The notes: generated from the letters alone by a model not told the origin. A stretch of 64,000 nt of DNA from Yoonia sp034652275 (GCF_034652275.1 NZ_JAXIWG010000003.1:124001-188000); one strand, 5' to 3'. Positions 17,028 to 25,551 are shown, counted from the stretch's first letter. A program made the numbers and translations.

Positions 17028-18455
17028 CTAAGTGGCGCGGCGCGCGGCTTCGTAAAGGGCGGCGGTCAGATCGGCACGCGCTGCGGCCTGTGCCGCAGCG
17101 TCGGTCAGGCGCAGGACGTAGGACGGATGCCATGTCACCAGCACAGGCCCGTTGTGCAGGCCTTGTTCGATCTTGCCCTGGCGGTCCGCCAAGGGTGCGG
17201 CATTGCCGGTCAGCGCATAGGCGGCAGTGGCCCCCAGCGCCACGGTCAGTTGCGGCTGCACGAACCCCAGTTCCAGCCCCAGCCACCAGCGGCAATGGTC
17301 GATTTCTGCGCGGTCAGGCGACTGGTGGATACGCCGCTTGCCGCGCGGGGTGAATTTGAAATGCTTGACCGCATTGGTCAGCCACGTGTCGGCGGGGACA
17401 ATCTGCGCCTCGGCCATCGCTTGCCCCAAGACCTGTCCCGCGGGGCCGACAAAGGGCTTGCCTTCCAGATCCTCGCGGTCGCCAGGCTGTTCGCCCACGA
17501 TCATCAGCGCGGCATCCGGCGCGCCCGCGCCCCAGACCGTCTGCGTCGCCTTTTCGCACAATCCGCAACGGCGGCAGTGCAAGGCGGCGTCGCGCGCCTG
17601 ATCCAGGCTGTCGGGCAAGTCCACCGCCTGCGGCATCGCGGCCCGATACCGCGTGGAAATCGCCGCCGCACCGGGGCGGGCGGGGGTGCTGCCTGCCTCG
17701 CGCATCCGCTGCACGCGGGCTTCGGCGTCTTTCAGCATGGCGGGGATCAGTTGCGTTTCGGGCAGGTTCTTCCAATACTTCTTGGGCATTTCCGACCGCA
17801 TCGCATCGAGCTTGATCCGCGCGGGGTTGAAGATATTGGCGAAATAGGTGGCCCAGAGGGTTTCCGAGGCATCATCAGGCAGATCGGGGCGGGCGGCGGC
17901 AGGGCCAAAGCGCAGCTTGCCGTCTTCGAAATGCGCGGTCAGCTCCGGCGTGGCAATCATCCAGTCCATATCGGCAAAGCGTTTGGCAAAGAACGGCACA
18001 CCGGGTTCCAGCGTGTGATGCTCGGGTTCAAACCAAGCCGCGAAACGGCGGCGGGCGCTGTCGGTGGGCAATTCGCGGAATCGAACGAAGGCATGCATCT
18101 TGTGAATGTCGCGGCGGACGTTCTTGGCCAGTAGTTGCAATCGCCGGCCCAAAGGATCGGCGGCGGACAAAGGATCACCCTCGCGCCGGTCGATCCGCCA
18201 GAGCGCCTGATACAGCAGCGCCGCACGGTCGGGCGATTTATGCCAGATCGCGGATTTGGCGATGTCGAAGAAGACAGCGGGCACCTTCGCCTGATGCGGG
18301 CCTATCTCGTCGGGCAGGGGGCTGGCGGCGAACAACCCGCCACCCCCCGTCCAGTCGATTAGATCGGGTGCGATCCGGTGCGAAATGGCGATCCGCGCCG
18401 CCGCACGCCATGCGTCCAGCGTGCCAAGATCGGGCAGCGTGACGGCGTAGGTCAA
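17028..18455 (-). CDS. UdgX-type uracil-DNA-binding protein fused to DUF4130
   Basis: 475 residues. Residues ~1-245 are a DUF4130 domain (KNVRRDIHKMHAFVRFRE, then WMIATPELTAHF). Residues ~285-475 are a family-4-like uracil-DNA glycosylase with Fe-S cysteines C294, C297, C300 and C388, motif GEQPGD at 321-326 and WHPSYVLR at 442-449. The loop GKRRIHQSP around 372-380 is the UdgX hallmark, whose histidine forms a covalent link to the abasic sugar after excising uracil. The start overlaps the upstream radical SAM gene by 4 bases, a conserved pairing for this family. Confidence 0.93.
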   Translation of the reverse strand: MTYAVTLPDLGTLDAWRAAARIAISHRIAPDLIDWTGGGGLFAASPLPDEIGPHQAKVPAVFFDIAKSAIWHKSPDRAALLYQALWRIDRREGDPLSAADPLGRRLQLLAKNVRRDIHKMHAFVRFRELPTDSARRRFAAWFEPEHHTLEPGVPFFAKRFADMDWMIATPELTAHFEDGKLRFGPAAARPDLPDDASETLWATYFANIFNPARIKLDAMRSEMPKKYWKNLPETQLIPAMLKDAEARVQRMREAGSTPARPGAAAISTRYRAAMPQAVDLPDSLDQARDAALHCRRCGLCEKATQTVWGAGAPDAALMIVGEQPGDREDLEGKPFVGPAGQVLGQAMAEAQIVPADTWLTNAVKHFKFTPRGKRRIHQSPDRAEIDHCRWWLGLELGFVQPQLTVALGATAAYALTGNAAPLADRQGKIEQGLHNGPVLVTWHPSYVLRLTDAAAQAAARADLTAALYEAARRAT

Positions 18456-19675
18456 ATCAGCTGCAACTGCTGGGGCGGCGGCGCGAAACGCGCGCGCAAG
18501 TTCACGCTGTCGGTCATCGCGGCAGGCGTCCAGCCGGGCATGGTGACGAACGCCTTGGCCTTTTTCATCAGCGCACCCATGCGCACCAGATCCTCGTACC
18601 GCAGGGCACCATTGCGCCGTGCCGCGATGATCCGGTCCACGATCCGCGTCCCGAAACCGGGGACCCGCAGCAGCATGTCGCGACTGGCGCTATTCACGTT
18701 CACCGGAAACTGGTCGCGGTGCTGCAGCGCCCAAGCCAATTTCGGATCAAGCTCCAGATCCAGATGCCCCGCCTTGGTGCCTGTCGCGATCTCCTCGGCC
18801 GAAAAGCCGTAGAACCGCAGCAGCCAATCCGCCTGATAAAGCCTGTGTTCGCGCACCAAAGGCGGCTGGACCAGCGGCAGTGCGGCGGAGGCATCGGGGA
18901 TCGGGGAGAAGGCGGAATAATAGACCCGCCGCAGTTTATAGCCCGAATAAAGCCGCGTCGCGCTGTTCAGGATCGTCACGTCATCGGTGCCATCCGCGCC
19001 GACGATCATCTGCGTGCTTTGGCCTGCGGGCGCAAAACGCGGCGGGCGTTTGCCGGTGTGGGATTTGTCCTTGGCGGCTTCCCCTTCCAGCCGCACCTGC
19101 GCCATGCTGGCGCGGATCGTCTCGGGGCGCTTTTCGGGGGCGAATTTGCGCAAGGATGCATCCTGCGGCAGTTCCACATTGATCGACAATCGGTCTGCGT
19201 AAAGCCCCGCCTCTTTGATCAATTCTGGTGCTGCATCGGGGATGGTTTTCAGGTGGATATAGCCGCGAAACCCGTGATCCACCCGCAGGCTTTTCGCGAT
19301 CCGCGCCATGTCGCCCATGGTCTGGTCGGGCGATTTGATGATGCCGGAAGATAAAAACAACCCTTCGATGTAATTGCGCCGGTAGAATTCCAGCGTCAGG
19401 GTCACGACCTCTTCGACCGAGAACCTTGCGCGTTCCACGTTCGAGGACACGCGGTTGATGCAATAGGCGCAGTCGAAAATGCAGAAGTTGGTCATCAGGA
19501 TCTTGAGCAGCGAGATGCATCGCCCGTCCGGTGTATAGGCATGGCAGATGCCCGCCCCGCCGGATGACCCAAGGCCGCCCTTCTTCGAATCCCGCCGCTC
19601 TCCCCCCGACGAGGCGCAGGAGGCGTCGTATTTCGCGGCGTCCGACAGAATCGCGAGCTTGTCTTGCAAGGTCAT
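18452..19675 (-). CDS. Radical SAM protein, putative DNA modification/repair (TIGR03916)
   Basis: 407 residues from the ATG at 19675; an in-frame ATG at 19684 is also possible, but the GGGG ribosome-binding site is better spaced for 19675. The N-terminus LAILSDAAKYDASCASSGG is typical of the TIGR03916 family. The radical SAM cluster motif is CIFDCAYC. The C-terminus holds a helix-hairpin-helix (NSASRDMLLRVPGFG), suggesting DNA contact. The family is genomically paired with DUF4130-UdgX. The reaction is unknown. It is the first gene of a ten-gene run behind a LexA-box promoter. Confidence 0.9.
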   Translation of the reverse strand: MTLQDKLAILSDAAKYDASCASSGGERRDSKKGGLGSSGGAGICHAYTPDGRCISLLKILMTNFCIFDCAYCINRVSSNVERARFSVEEVVTLTLEFYRRNYIEGLFLSSGIIKSPDQTMGDMARIAKSLRVDHGFRGYIHLKTIPDAAPELIKEAGLYADRLSINVELPQDASLRKFAPEKRPETIRASMAQVRLEGEAAKDKSHTGKRPPRFAPAGQSTQMIVGADGTDDVTILNSATRLYSGYKLRRVYYSAFSPIPDASAALPLVQPPLVREHRLYQADWLLRFYGFSAEEIATGTKAGHLDLELDPKLAWALQHRDQFPVNVNSASRDMLLRVPGFGTRIVDRIIAARRNGALRYEDLVRMGALMKKAKAFVTMPGWTPAAMTDSVNLRARFAPPPQQLQLI

Positions 19676-19690
19676 TTTTACCATGACCCC

Positions 19691-19718
19691 ACATTAATGT
19701 TCTGCATTTGTTCGTCAA
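19691..19718 (-). promoter_or_regulatory. Promoter overlapped by a perfect LexA (SOS) box
   Basis: GTTCTGCATTTGTTC at 19699-19713 is an exact match to the alphaproteobacterial LexA motif GTTC-N7-GTTC. On the minus strand it lies inside the spacer of a plausible promoter: -35 TTGACG (19713-19718), 16-base spacer, -10 TAATGT (19691-19696). LexA bound here would block the radical SAM-udgX operon until DNA damage. Confidence 0.75.
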
Positions 19719-19751
19719 TGGCGGGCGGCTGCGAGGGGCAATCCGCCGCAG

Positions 19752-20018
19752 TCAGATTTGCACGGATGGATGCGCCTTGCCCCAGATTTTCGGCACATCA
19801 CGGGCGAGGGTCGCACGTTCAGCCCGTTCCAAGGATGCCAGTGCCGCCGCCGCATCCCCTTGATATTTCGCCCAGATCCGCCGCGCGGACCGTGGGCTCC
19901 ACGGCAGGCGTGCGGTGGCAAGCCATTGCCGCAAGGGGGGCGGCAGGGCATCGAAATCGCGCATCGGGTCAGGGCGCGGTTTCCCGCGCAGGGTGGTCTG
20001 CAGGTTCCGCCGCATCAT
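19752..20018 (-). CDS. DUF6525 family protein
   Basis: 88 residues from the ATG at 20018, overlapping the zigA-like stop in an ATGA. It has the conserved N-terminus MMRRNLQTTL, then PRPDPMRDFDALPPPLRQWLA and LPWSPRSARRIWAK, a small basic protein family of Rhodobacteraceae. No function is known. Being co-transcribed behind a Zur box links it to zinc limitation. Confidence 0.75.
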   Translation of the reverse strand: MMRRNLQTTLRGKPRPDPMRDFDALPPPLRQWLATARLPWSPRSARRIWAKYQGDAAAALASLERAERATLARDVPKIWGKAHPSVQI

Positions 20019-21220
20019 GCCGCCTGCCGTTTGCCCCATTGCGGAAACGGATCGGCCAGCCCTGTCCACGCGTCGGGCGTGAAATCCTGCGCCGGGATCA
20101 ATGCTGCGTCGAGCATGGCGCGGATTGCGGCCTCATCCATCCCCGCGCCGATGAACACCAGTTCCTGCCGCCGGTCACCCCAAGGTTCCGCCCATTTACC
20201 CGCAACCTCGGCCAGCATGTCGGGGTGTGTGGGCCAGCGGTCGCGCGGCACCGACACCCACAAACCGCCCAAGGGCGTGACGGAAGACACCGCCCCCGCA
20301 AGGCTGTATTCCGCCACCCAGTTGGGCCGCGTCGCCAGCCAGAAATGGCCCTTGGCGCGGATCACGCCGGGCAGATCGCCGGTCAGGACGACATGGACCT
20401 TTGCCGGATCGAACGGCGCGCGGGCGCGGTAGACAAAGGACGAAATGCCGTATTCCTCGGTTTCGGGTGTGTGATGGGCAAAGCCGTAAAGCTCCTTGGC
20501 CCAGAACGGATGTTCATGCGCGCGGTCGAAATCAAAGAGGCCCGTGTTAAAGATCGCATCAGGATCAACGCGGGACTGGTCCGTCTCGATCAGCTTTGCA
20601 TCAGGGTTCAGCGCGCGGATGATCTTGCGCGCGGCATCGACCTTGTCGGGGCCTGCGTCAGTTGTCTTGTTCAGGATCACGACATCGGCGAATTCCATCT
20701 GCTCGGTCAGCAGGTTGACCAGCGTGCGGTTATCCTCGTCCCCCAGACTTTCGCCGCGATCGGCCAGAAAATCATGGCTGGCAAAATCATTGAGCAGGTT
20801 GATCGCGTCCACCACCGTCACCATCGTATCGAGACGGGCGACATCGGACAGGCTGTCACCATCCTCGTCCCTGAAATCAAAGGTCGCGGCGACGGGCAGG
20901 GGCTCGGCAATGCCGGTGGATTCGATCAGCAGGTAATCGAACCGTCCTTCGGCGGACAGGCGTCGCACCTCTTGCAGCAGGTCGTCGCGCAGGGTGCAGC
21001 AGATGCAGCCGTTCGTCATTTCGACCAGCTTTTCCTCGGACCGCGACAGTTCCGCACCTTCGCGGATCAGATCGGCGTCGATGTTCACCTCGGACATGTC
21101 ATTGACGATCACCGCGACGCGGCGGCCCTCGCGGTTGTTCAGGACATGGTTGAGCAGGGTGGTTTTTCCCGCACCCAGAAACCCCGACAAAACCGTGACG
21201 GGCAAGCGTGTGTCTGCCAT
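20015..21220 (-). CDS. COG0523 (CobW/ZigA-type) GTPase, probable zinc metallochaperone
   Basis: 401 residues. Walker A is GFLGAGKTT (13-21), the metal-binding CXCC motif is GCICC (C72, C74, C75), and the G3-like ESTGIAEP segment follows. A C-terminal CobW_C domain covers about residues 270-390. The length and the CICCTLRDDLL stretch fit the ZigA branch, which delivers Zn2+ to client proteins under starvation using GTP. A near-perfect Zur palindrome lies directly upstream. It is followed by an overlapping DUF6525 gene. Confidence 0.88.
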   Translation of the reverse strand: MADTRLPVTVLSGFLGAGKTTLLNHVLNNREGRRVAVIVNDMSEVNIDADLIREGAELSRSEEKLVEMTNGCICCTLRDDLLQEVRRLSAEGRFDYLLIESTGIAEPLPVAATFDFRDEDGDSLSDVARLDTMVTVVDAINLLNDFASHDFLADRGESLGDEDNRTLVNLLTEQMEFADVVILNKTTDAGPDKVDAARKIIRALNPDAKLIETDQSRVDPDAIFNTGLFDFDRAHEHPFWAKELYGFAHHTPETEEYGISSFVYRARAPFDPAKVHVVLTGDLPGVIRAKGHFWLATRPNWVAEYSLAGAVSSVTPLGGLWVSVPRDRWPTHPDMLAEVAGKWAEPWGDRRQELVFIGAGMDEAAIRAMLDAALIPAQDFTPDAWTGLADPFPQWGKRQAA

Positions 21221-21235
21221 GCTCTTCTCCTCTAT

Positions 21236-21253
21236 GTAATGTTATAACATAAC
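21236..21253 (-). promoter_or_regulatory. Candidate Zur operator upstream of the COG0523 GTPase
   Basis: gtaatgttataacataac is an 18-base near-perfect palindrome (perfect 12-base core ATGTTATAACAT) matching the alphaproteobacterial Zur motif. It lies 16-33 bases before the start codon and overlaps the likely -10 region. Zinc-loaded Zur would repress the operon. Confidence 0.75.
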
Positions 21254-21281
21254 TAAAGGAGTCGCGCAGGCCTTGCAAGAC

Positions 21282-22184
21282 CTAGGGCGCAGTGCCGCGC
21301 GTCATCCGCAAGGACCGGCCTGCGGTCATCGGCGGGGACGATCCGAAATGGCCGTCGAGTATCCGCACCATCCGGCGATAGGCCGCACGGTGCCGGTTGC
21401 GCAGGGTGACGCCTGCAAAGACCGGCTGGGTGATGACCGGCGCATCCGTCACCAGATGGCACTGGCCTGCCGCGATCAGCGCCTGTGCAGACGGAGCTAG
21501 CACATAGGCACTGCCCGCCAGCGATGTGACCAGATCGACCATCGCCGCGTTCTGCCCGATGGACAGCGACACATTCGTCAGGTCGGGTAGCAAGGCCGCA
21601 TGGCTTTGCGCAAAAGCGGGGGCATAATTGGCAAGAATATAGCTGTCGGCGCGCACCTCGGTCAGGCGGGACGCGTGGGTCGAGACCATCAGATAAGGCA
21701 CCTCGCCCAAGGTCTGGAAGTAAAGATCGGGGTGGATTTTGGGGGTGTAAAGCACCGCCACATCCTGCGCGCCTGTCACCAGATCGGCGCACATCTGCGC
21801 GGAATAATCGGCCTCGAAGAAAAACACCGTATCAGGCAGGGCGGCGCGAAACTGCCCGATCAGCGCGCTGATCGCCATGCCGACAAGGTCGTGTTGCAAC
21901 CCGATCCGCATCGTGACCCCCGCGATCCCACTGTCGCGCGTGGCGTTCAGCGCGGTGATCCAGCTATGCCGCAAGCTGCGGGCATGGGGTTCGAACCGCA
22001 GCCCTTCGGTGGTCAGCGCCGTGCCTGCGCGCGAGCGGGAGAACAGCGGGCGGCCAATCGCCTTTTCCAGCGCCTTGATCCGGCCCGAGATCGTGGATTG
22101 CGTCACCCCCAGCCGTTCGGCTGTCTGGTTGAAGCTGCGCGTTTCGCACAGATCAAGGAAGGTTTCGATCAATTCGATTTGCAT
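21282..22184 (-). CDS. LysR-family transcriptional regulator
   Basis: 300 residues from the ATG at 22184; the open frame extends upstream without family character. The N-terminal winged helix-turn-helix reads TRSFNQTAERLGVTQSTISGRIKALE. The rest is a periplasmic-binding-protein-like effector domain. It is divergent from the MttB-homologue gene, with a perfect inverted repeat between them, so it probably controls that gene and itself. The effector may be the methylated amine substrate. Confidence 0.9.
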   Translation of the reverse strand: MQIELIETFLDLCETRSFNQTAERLGVTQSTISGRIKALEKAIGRPLFSRSRAGTALTTEGLRFEPHARSLRHSWITALNATRDSGIAGVTMRIGLQHDLVGMAISALIGQFRAALPDTVFFFEADYSAQMCADLVTGAQDVAVLYTPKIHPDLYFQTLGEVPYLMVSTHASRLTEVRADSYILANYAPAFAQSHAALLPDLTNVSLSIGQNAAMVDLVTSLAGSAYVLAPSAQALIAAGQCHLVTDAPVITQPVFAGVTLRNRHRAAYRRMVRILDGHFGSSPPMTAGRSLRMTRGTAP

Positions 22185-22200
22185 GGAAATCACTCTGCCC

Positions 22201-22219
22201 TGATCGGTGATCCCGATCA
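22201..22219. promoter_or_regulatory. LysR-type operator in the lysR-mttB intergenic region
   Basis: TGATCGGTGATCCCGATCA: perfect 7-base arms (TGATCGG/CCGATCA) around a 5-base spacer. It contains the LysR consensus T-N11-A (22204 to 22216, ATC-N9-GAT). It lies 17 bases before the lysR start and 79 bases before the methyltransferase start, a normal site for divergent control. Confidence 0.65.
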
Positions 22220-22297
22220 ATAACAACCGGAATGCCTGATTGCCAGATGTCCGGTTTGGGCGCAGGATCGTCGCAAATCCGCCCTGTGGAGAGCCCC

Positions 22298-23836
22298 ATG
22301 TCCGACACGATCCAACTGAAATCCCGCAGCGGCGGCCGCGCCGCGCGGGTTGCCTTGCGTTCTGCACCCTTGGCCGAGGATAAGCGCCCCGTGCGCGCGG
22401 GCATGCCCGGTGGCCGGCTCAAAGTGCTGACCGATGCCGAGGTGCTGCGCATCCATCACGCGGCCCTTGATGCGCTGGAACAGATCGGCCTGTCCCAAGC
22501 CCCGCAATCGGGGATCGAGATCATGACCCGCGCTGGTGCGATCCTTGGCGATGACGGGCGCCTGCGGTTTCCGCGTGCCTTGGTCGAGGATATGCTCGCC
22601 AAGGCGGCGCGCGATATCACCCTGTTCGGGCGCGATCCGAAATACGACCTGCATCTGTCCGGCACCAACGTGCATTTCGGTACGGCGGGGGCGGCGGTGC
22701 ATATCGTGGACCTTGCGACCAACACCTATCGCGACAGCACGGCGCAGGACCTGTTCGATGCGGCACGGATCACGCATCACCTTGAAAATGTGCATTTCTT
22801 CCAGCGGGCGATGGTCTGCCGAGATGTTCTCGACAATCTCGAAATGGACCTGAACACGATCTATGCCTGCTGTTCGGGCACGACAAAGCACGTGGGCACA
22901 TCGTTCAGCGACCCGTCGCATGTGGCCCCCGGTTTCGACATGATCCACCGGATCGCAGGGGGCGAGGCGGCATGGCGCGCGCGGCCCTTCATTTCCAATT
23001 CCAACTGCTTTGTCGTCCCGCCCATGAAATTCGCCGAGGAAAGCTGCATGGCGATGGAAAGCTGCATCCGTGGCGGTATGCCCGTGCTGCTGCTATCGGC
23101 AGGGCAGGCGGGGGCGACGGCACCGGCACCCATCGCGCTCGCCATCGTGCAGGCGGTGGCGGAATGTCTGGCAGGCGTCGTCTATGTCAACGCGATGGCA
23201 CCGGGGCATCCGGCGATTTTCGGCACTTGGCCGTTTGTGTCGGACCTGCGCACGGGGGCGATGTCGGGCGGATCGGCCGAACAGGCGCTGCTGACGGCGG
23301 GTTGCGCGCAGATGCATCATTTCTACGGCCTGCCGGGGGGGGCTGCGGCAGGGATCTCCGACAGCAAGCTGCCCGACATGCAGGCCGGTTGGGAACAGGG
23401 GATCACCAATGTCCTTGCGGGCCTGTCGGGGCTGAACATGGTTTACGAGGCGGTGGGGATGCATGCGTCGCTGCTGGGGTTCTGTCTGGAATCGCTGGTG
23501 CTGGGCGATGACATTCTGGGGCAGGTCATGCGTTGCGTGCGCGGGATCGACGTGACCGAGGACAGCACGTCCATCGAGGCGATGAAGGCCGTCTGCCTTG
23601 ACGGCGCGGGCCATTACCTAGGGTCCGACCAGACGCTGCAACTGATGCAGACGGAGTACATCTATCCGGTGCTTGGCAACCGCATGAGCCCAAAGGAATG
23701 GGTCGAGGCCGACCGGCCCATGCTGCTCGACAAGGCGATTTCGCGCAAGAACAGCATTCTGGCCAAGGCGGGGCGGCAGATCGACCCTGATGTCGACGCC
23801 GCAATCCGTGCGGATTATCGCATTTATTTCAATTAA
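22298..23836 (+). CDS. Trimethylamine methyltransferase (MttB)-family protein, non-pyrrolysine type
   Basis: 512 residues of the COG5598/MttB family. Family-like segments include KVLTDAEVLRIHHAALDALEQIG near the start, GTSFSDPSHVAPGFDM, and GGMPVLLLSAGQAGATAP. The frame is open throughout with no internal amber codon, so pyrrolysine is not used and the substrate is more likely a quaternary amine such as a betaine than trimethylamine. The start at 22298 lies just after the LysR operator region. No corrinoid-protein gene is adjacent, so the methyl acceptor must be encoded elsewhere. Confidence 0.85.
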   Translation: MSDTIQLKSRSGGRAARVALRSAPLAEDKRPVRAGMPGGRLKVLTDAEVLRIHHAALDALEQIGLSQAPQSGIEIMTRAGAILGDDGRLRFPRALVEDMLAKAARDITLFGRDPKYDLHLSGTNVHFGTAGAAVHIVDLATNTYRDSTAQDLFDAARITHHLENVHFFQRAMVCRDVLDNLEMDLNTIYACCSGTTKHVGTSFSDPSHVAPGFDMIHRIAGGEAAWRARPFISNSNCFVVPPMKFAEESCMAMESCIRGGMPVLLLSAGQAGATAPAPIALAIVQAVAECLAGVVYVNAMAPGHPAIFGTWPFVSDLRTGAMSGGSAEQALLTAGCAQMHHFYGLPGGAAAGISDSKLPDMQAGWEQGITNVLAGLSGLNMVYEAVGMHASLLGFCLESLVLGDDILGQVMRCVRGIDVTEDSTSIEAMKAVCLDGAGHYLGSDQTLQLMQTEYIYPVLGNRMSPKEWVEADRPMLLDKAISRKNSILAKAGRQIDPDVDAAIRADYRIYFN

Positions 23837-23846
23837 GGGGCCAGCG

Positions 23847-24743
23847 ATGCATTACGGCTATATCGGGCTGGGTAATCTGGGCGGGCATTGTGCCGCGAGT
23901 TTGCGGCGTGCGGGGATGGAGCTGACTGTGACCGACCTGAACCGGTCCGCGGGCGATGCGGTCTGCGCAGCCGGTGCGCAGTGGGCCGACACGCCAGAGG
24001 CGGTCGCTGCATCGGTCGATCATGTCATCACCTGCCTGCCATCGCCCGCCGTCACGGCACAGGTGCTGGCGCGTATCCTGCCCGTGATGAAACCCGGTGC
24101 GCATTGGATCGAAATGTCCACGCTGGGCCGCGACGATGTGCTGGCCTTTGCCGATCAGGCTGCGGCAGCGGGCGTGCGGATGATGGAACTGCCTGTCACC
24201 GGCGGCGTGCATCTGGCGGCCCAAGGCCAGATCACCATGCTGGCGGGGGGTGACAAGGACATGTTCGACCTGCACCTGCCCGCGCTGCAGGCCATCGGCA
24301 ATCAGGTGTTCCATATGGGGCCGCTTGGGTCTGCGTCGATCATCAAGGTCATCACCAATATGCTGGCCTTTATCCATCTGAAAGCCTGCGGTGAGGCGCT
24401 GATGTTGGCCAAACGCGGGGGTCTTGACCTTGGGCAGGCGTGGCATGCGATCAAGGCGTCTTCGGGCAATTCCTTCGTGCATGAAACCGAAGGTGCGCTG
24501 GTGCTGAACGGGTCCTATGACATCGCGTTCAATATCGATCTGGCATTGAAGGATCTGGGATTTGCGCTGGATTTCGGGCGCGAATTCGGCGTTCCGCTGG
24601 ATCTGGCGGGGGCGACCGAACAGACCTATGTCGCGGCGCGCGCGGCCTATGGCGGGGGCGCGCAATCGCCGATGATCGTGAAGCTGCTTGAGGATCTGTT
24701 GCAGACCGACCTGCGCGCTGAGGGCTTTCCAGCGCGGCTCTAG
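23847..24743 (+). CDS. NAD(P)-dependent beta-hydroxyacid dehydrogenase (HIBADH family)
   Basis: 298 residues from the ATG at 23847, 10 bases after the methyltransferase stop. Rossmann motif YIGLGNLGGHCA near the N-terminus, substrate-binding PVTGGVHLAAQGQITMLAGG, and the catalytic lysine in GSASIIKVITNMLAF. This is the 3-hydroxyisobutyrate/tartronate-semialdehyde reductase-like family. Placement suggests it oxidises a product or side chain of the methylated amine handled by the upstream enzyme; the substrate is unknown. Confidence 0.88.
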   Translation: MHYGYIGLGNLGGHCAASLRRAGMELTVTDLNRSAGDAVCAAGAQWADTPEAVAASVDHVITCLPSPAVTAQVLARILPVMKPGAHWIEMSTLGRDDVLAFADQAAAAGVRMMELPVTGGVHLAAQGQITMLAGGDKDMFDLHLPALQAIGNQVFHMGPLGSASIIKVITNMLAFIHLKACGEALMLAKRGGLDLGQAWHAIKASSGNSFVHETEGALVLNGSYDIAFNIDLALKDLGFALDFGREFGVPLDLAGATEQTYVAARAAYGGGAQSPMIVKLLEDLLQTDLRAEGFPARL

Positions 24744-24745
24744 CG

Positions 24746-25525
24746 CTATTTTGTTATCATGCGCCACGATGCCAGAACGGCGCTGATCGCGGGAGGGTCA
24801 TAGGCGAAAACGCTGGCCTCGTCGCCAGCAACGGCGATGGCAGCGGCCCGTCCGTCACCCAACGCATTGTCAAGACAGACCAGAAGCGGGTTGTCCTGCC
24901 GTGGAAAGATTGCCTTTTGCCGTTTGCGGAACGGGCCGAACTGGTCATGCCAGATCGGGTCAAGCTGTGCTGTATCGCCCTGTGTCGCGGTGATCGTGCC
25001 GTCCTGCGCCTGAATGAAGGCCGTGATCGTGGCGGCATTGACGGCCAGAAAGCGCGACATTTTCGACTGCGGGGCACCCACCTGCGCCACCTCCCAAAGA
25101 CCGGCCAGCGCGGTTGCGGGCACACCCGCCTCGGACGGGTTGCCAAGGGGTTCGGCGGGTTTGGCCTGCACCGTCACCTGTTTGGCATCCTTGCACAGGT
25201 CCGCCAGCAGGGTGCCGACTGCCTTGGTCGTGGCGATGTCGTCCTGCGACAGAACCTTGCCCGTGACCGCTTGGGTCGATTGCGGGACACCGGCGATGTC
25301 GATGACCCCGCGCAGGCGGCGGCCCGCCACGGCCATGCGCAACACGACGCCGTCGATGTCGAACACCAGCGCGCGTTCCAGCACCGCGGTGTCGATTTCG
25401 TCAATGATCGCCGCGATCGGCCCTGGCACCCCCGCCAGCGAAATCACACGGGCGCTGCCGACAAAGCTGCTGCTGTCATCGGCCAGTGCCATAAGTTTCG
25501 TGACAAGCGCGCTCTGGTCACTCAC
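24746..25525 (-). CDS. Uncharacterised protein, last gene of the kinase-GTPase cluster
   Basis: 259 residues from a GTG at 25525 preceded by GAGGACC. I do not recognise the family. There is no signal peptide or membrane helix. The composition is mixed alpha/beta with alternating hydrophobic strands (RALVFDIDGVVLRMAVAG; AAAIAVAGDEASVFAY), and a Gln/Thr-rich stretch near 195-205. It ends 2 bases from the convergent dehydrogenase stop and follows the roadblock-like gene by 26 bases, so it is probably co-transcribed with the GTPases. Confidence 0.7.
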   Translation of the reverse strand: MSDQSALVTKLMALADDSSSFVGSARVISLAGVPGPIAAIIDEIDTAVLERALVFDIDGVVLRMAVAGRRLRGVIDIAGVPQSTQAVTGKVLSQDDIATTKAVGTLLADLCKDAKQVTVQAKPAEPLGNPSEAGVPATALAGLWEVAQVGAPQSKMSRFLAVNAATITAFIQAQDGTITATQGDTAQLDPIWHDQFGPFRKRQKAIFPRQDNPLLVCLDNALGDGRAAAIAVAGDEASVFAYDPPAISAVLASWRMITK

Positions 25526-25551
25526 GGTGCGAGGTCCTCATTTGGGGGATG

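Noticed and set aside
12675..18134. Several long plus-strand open frames (for example 12675-13736, 13222-14541, 16644-18134) opposite the minus-strand operon
   Set aside because: They lie antisense to clearly recognisable genes and read as Arg/Gly/Pro-rich shadow sequence of high-GC codons, with no family motif.
21985..22000. GGTTCGAACC-like tRNA T-loop motif
   Set aside because: It is inside the LysR coding sequence and no acceptor stem or anticodon arm can be built around it.
22217..22948. 243-residue minus-strand open frame over the MttB-homologue start
   Set aside because: Antisense shadow of the methyltransferase with no recognisable domain.
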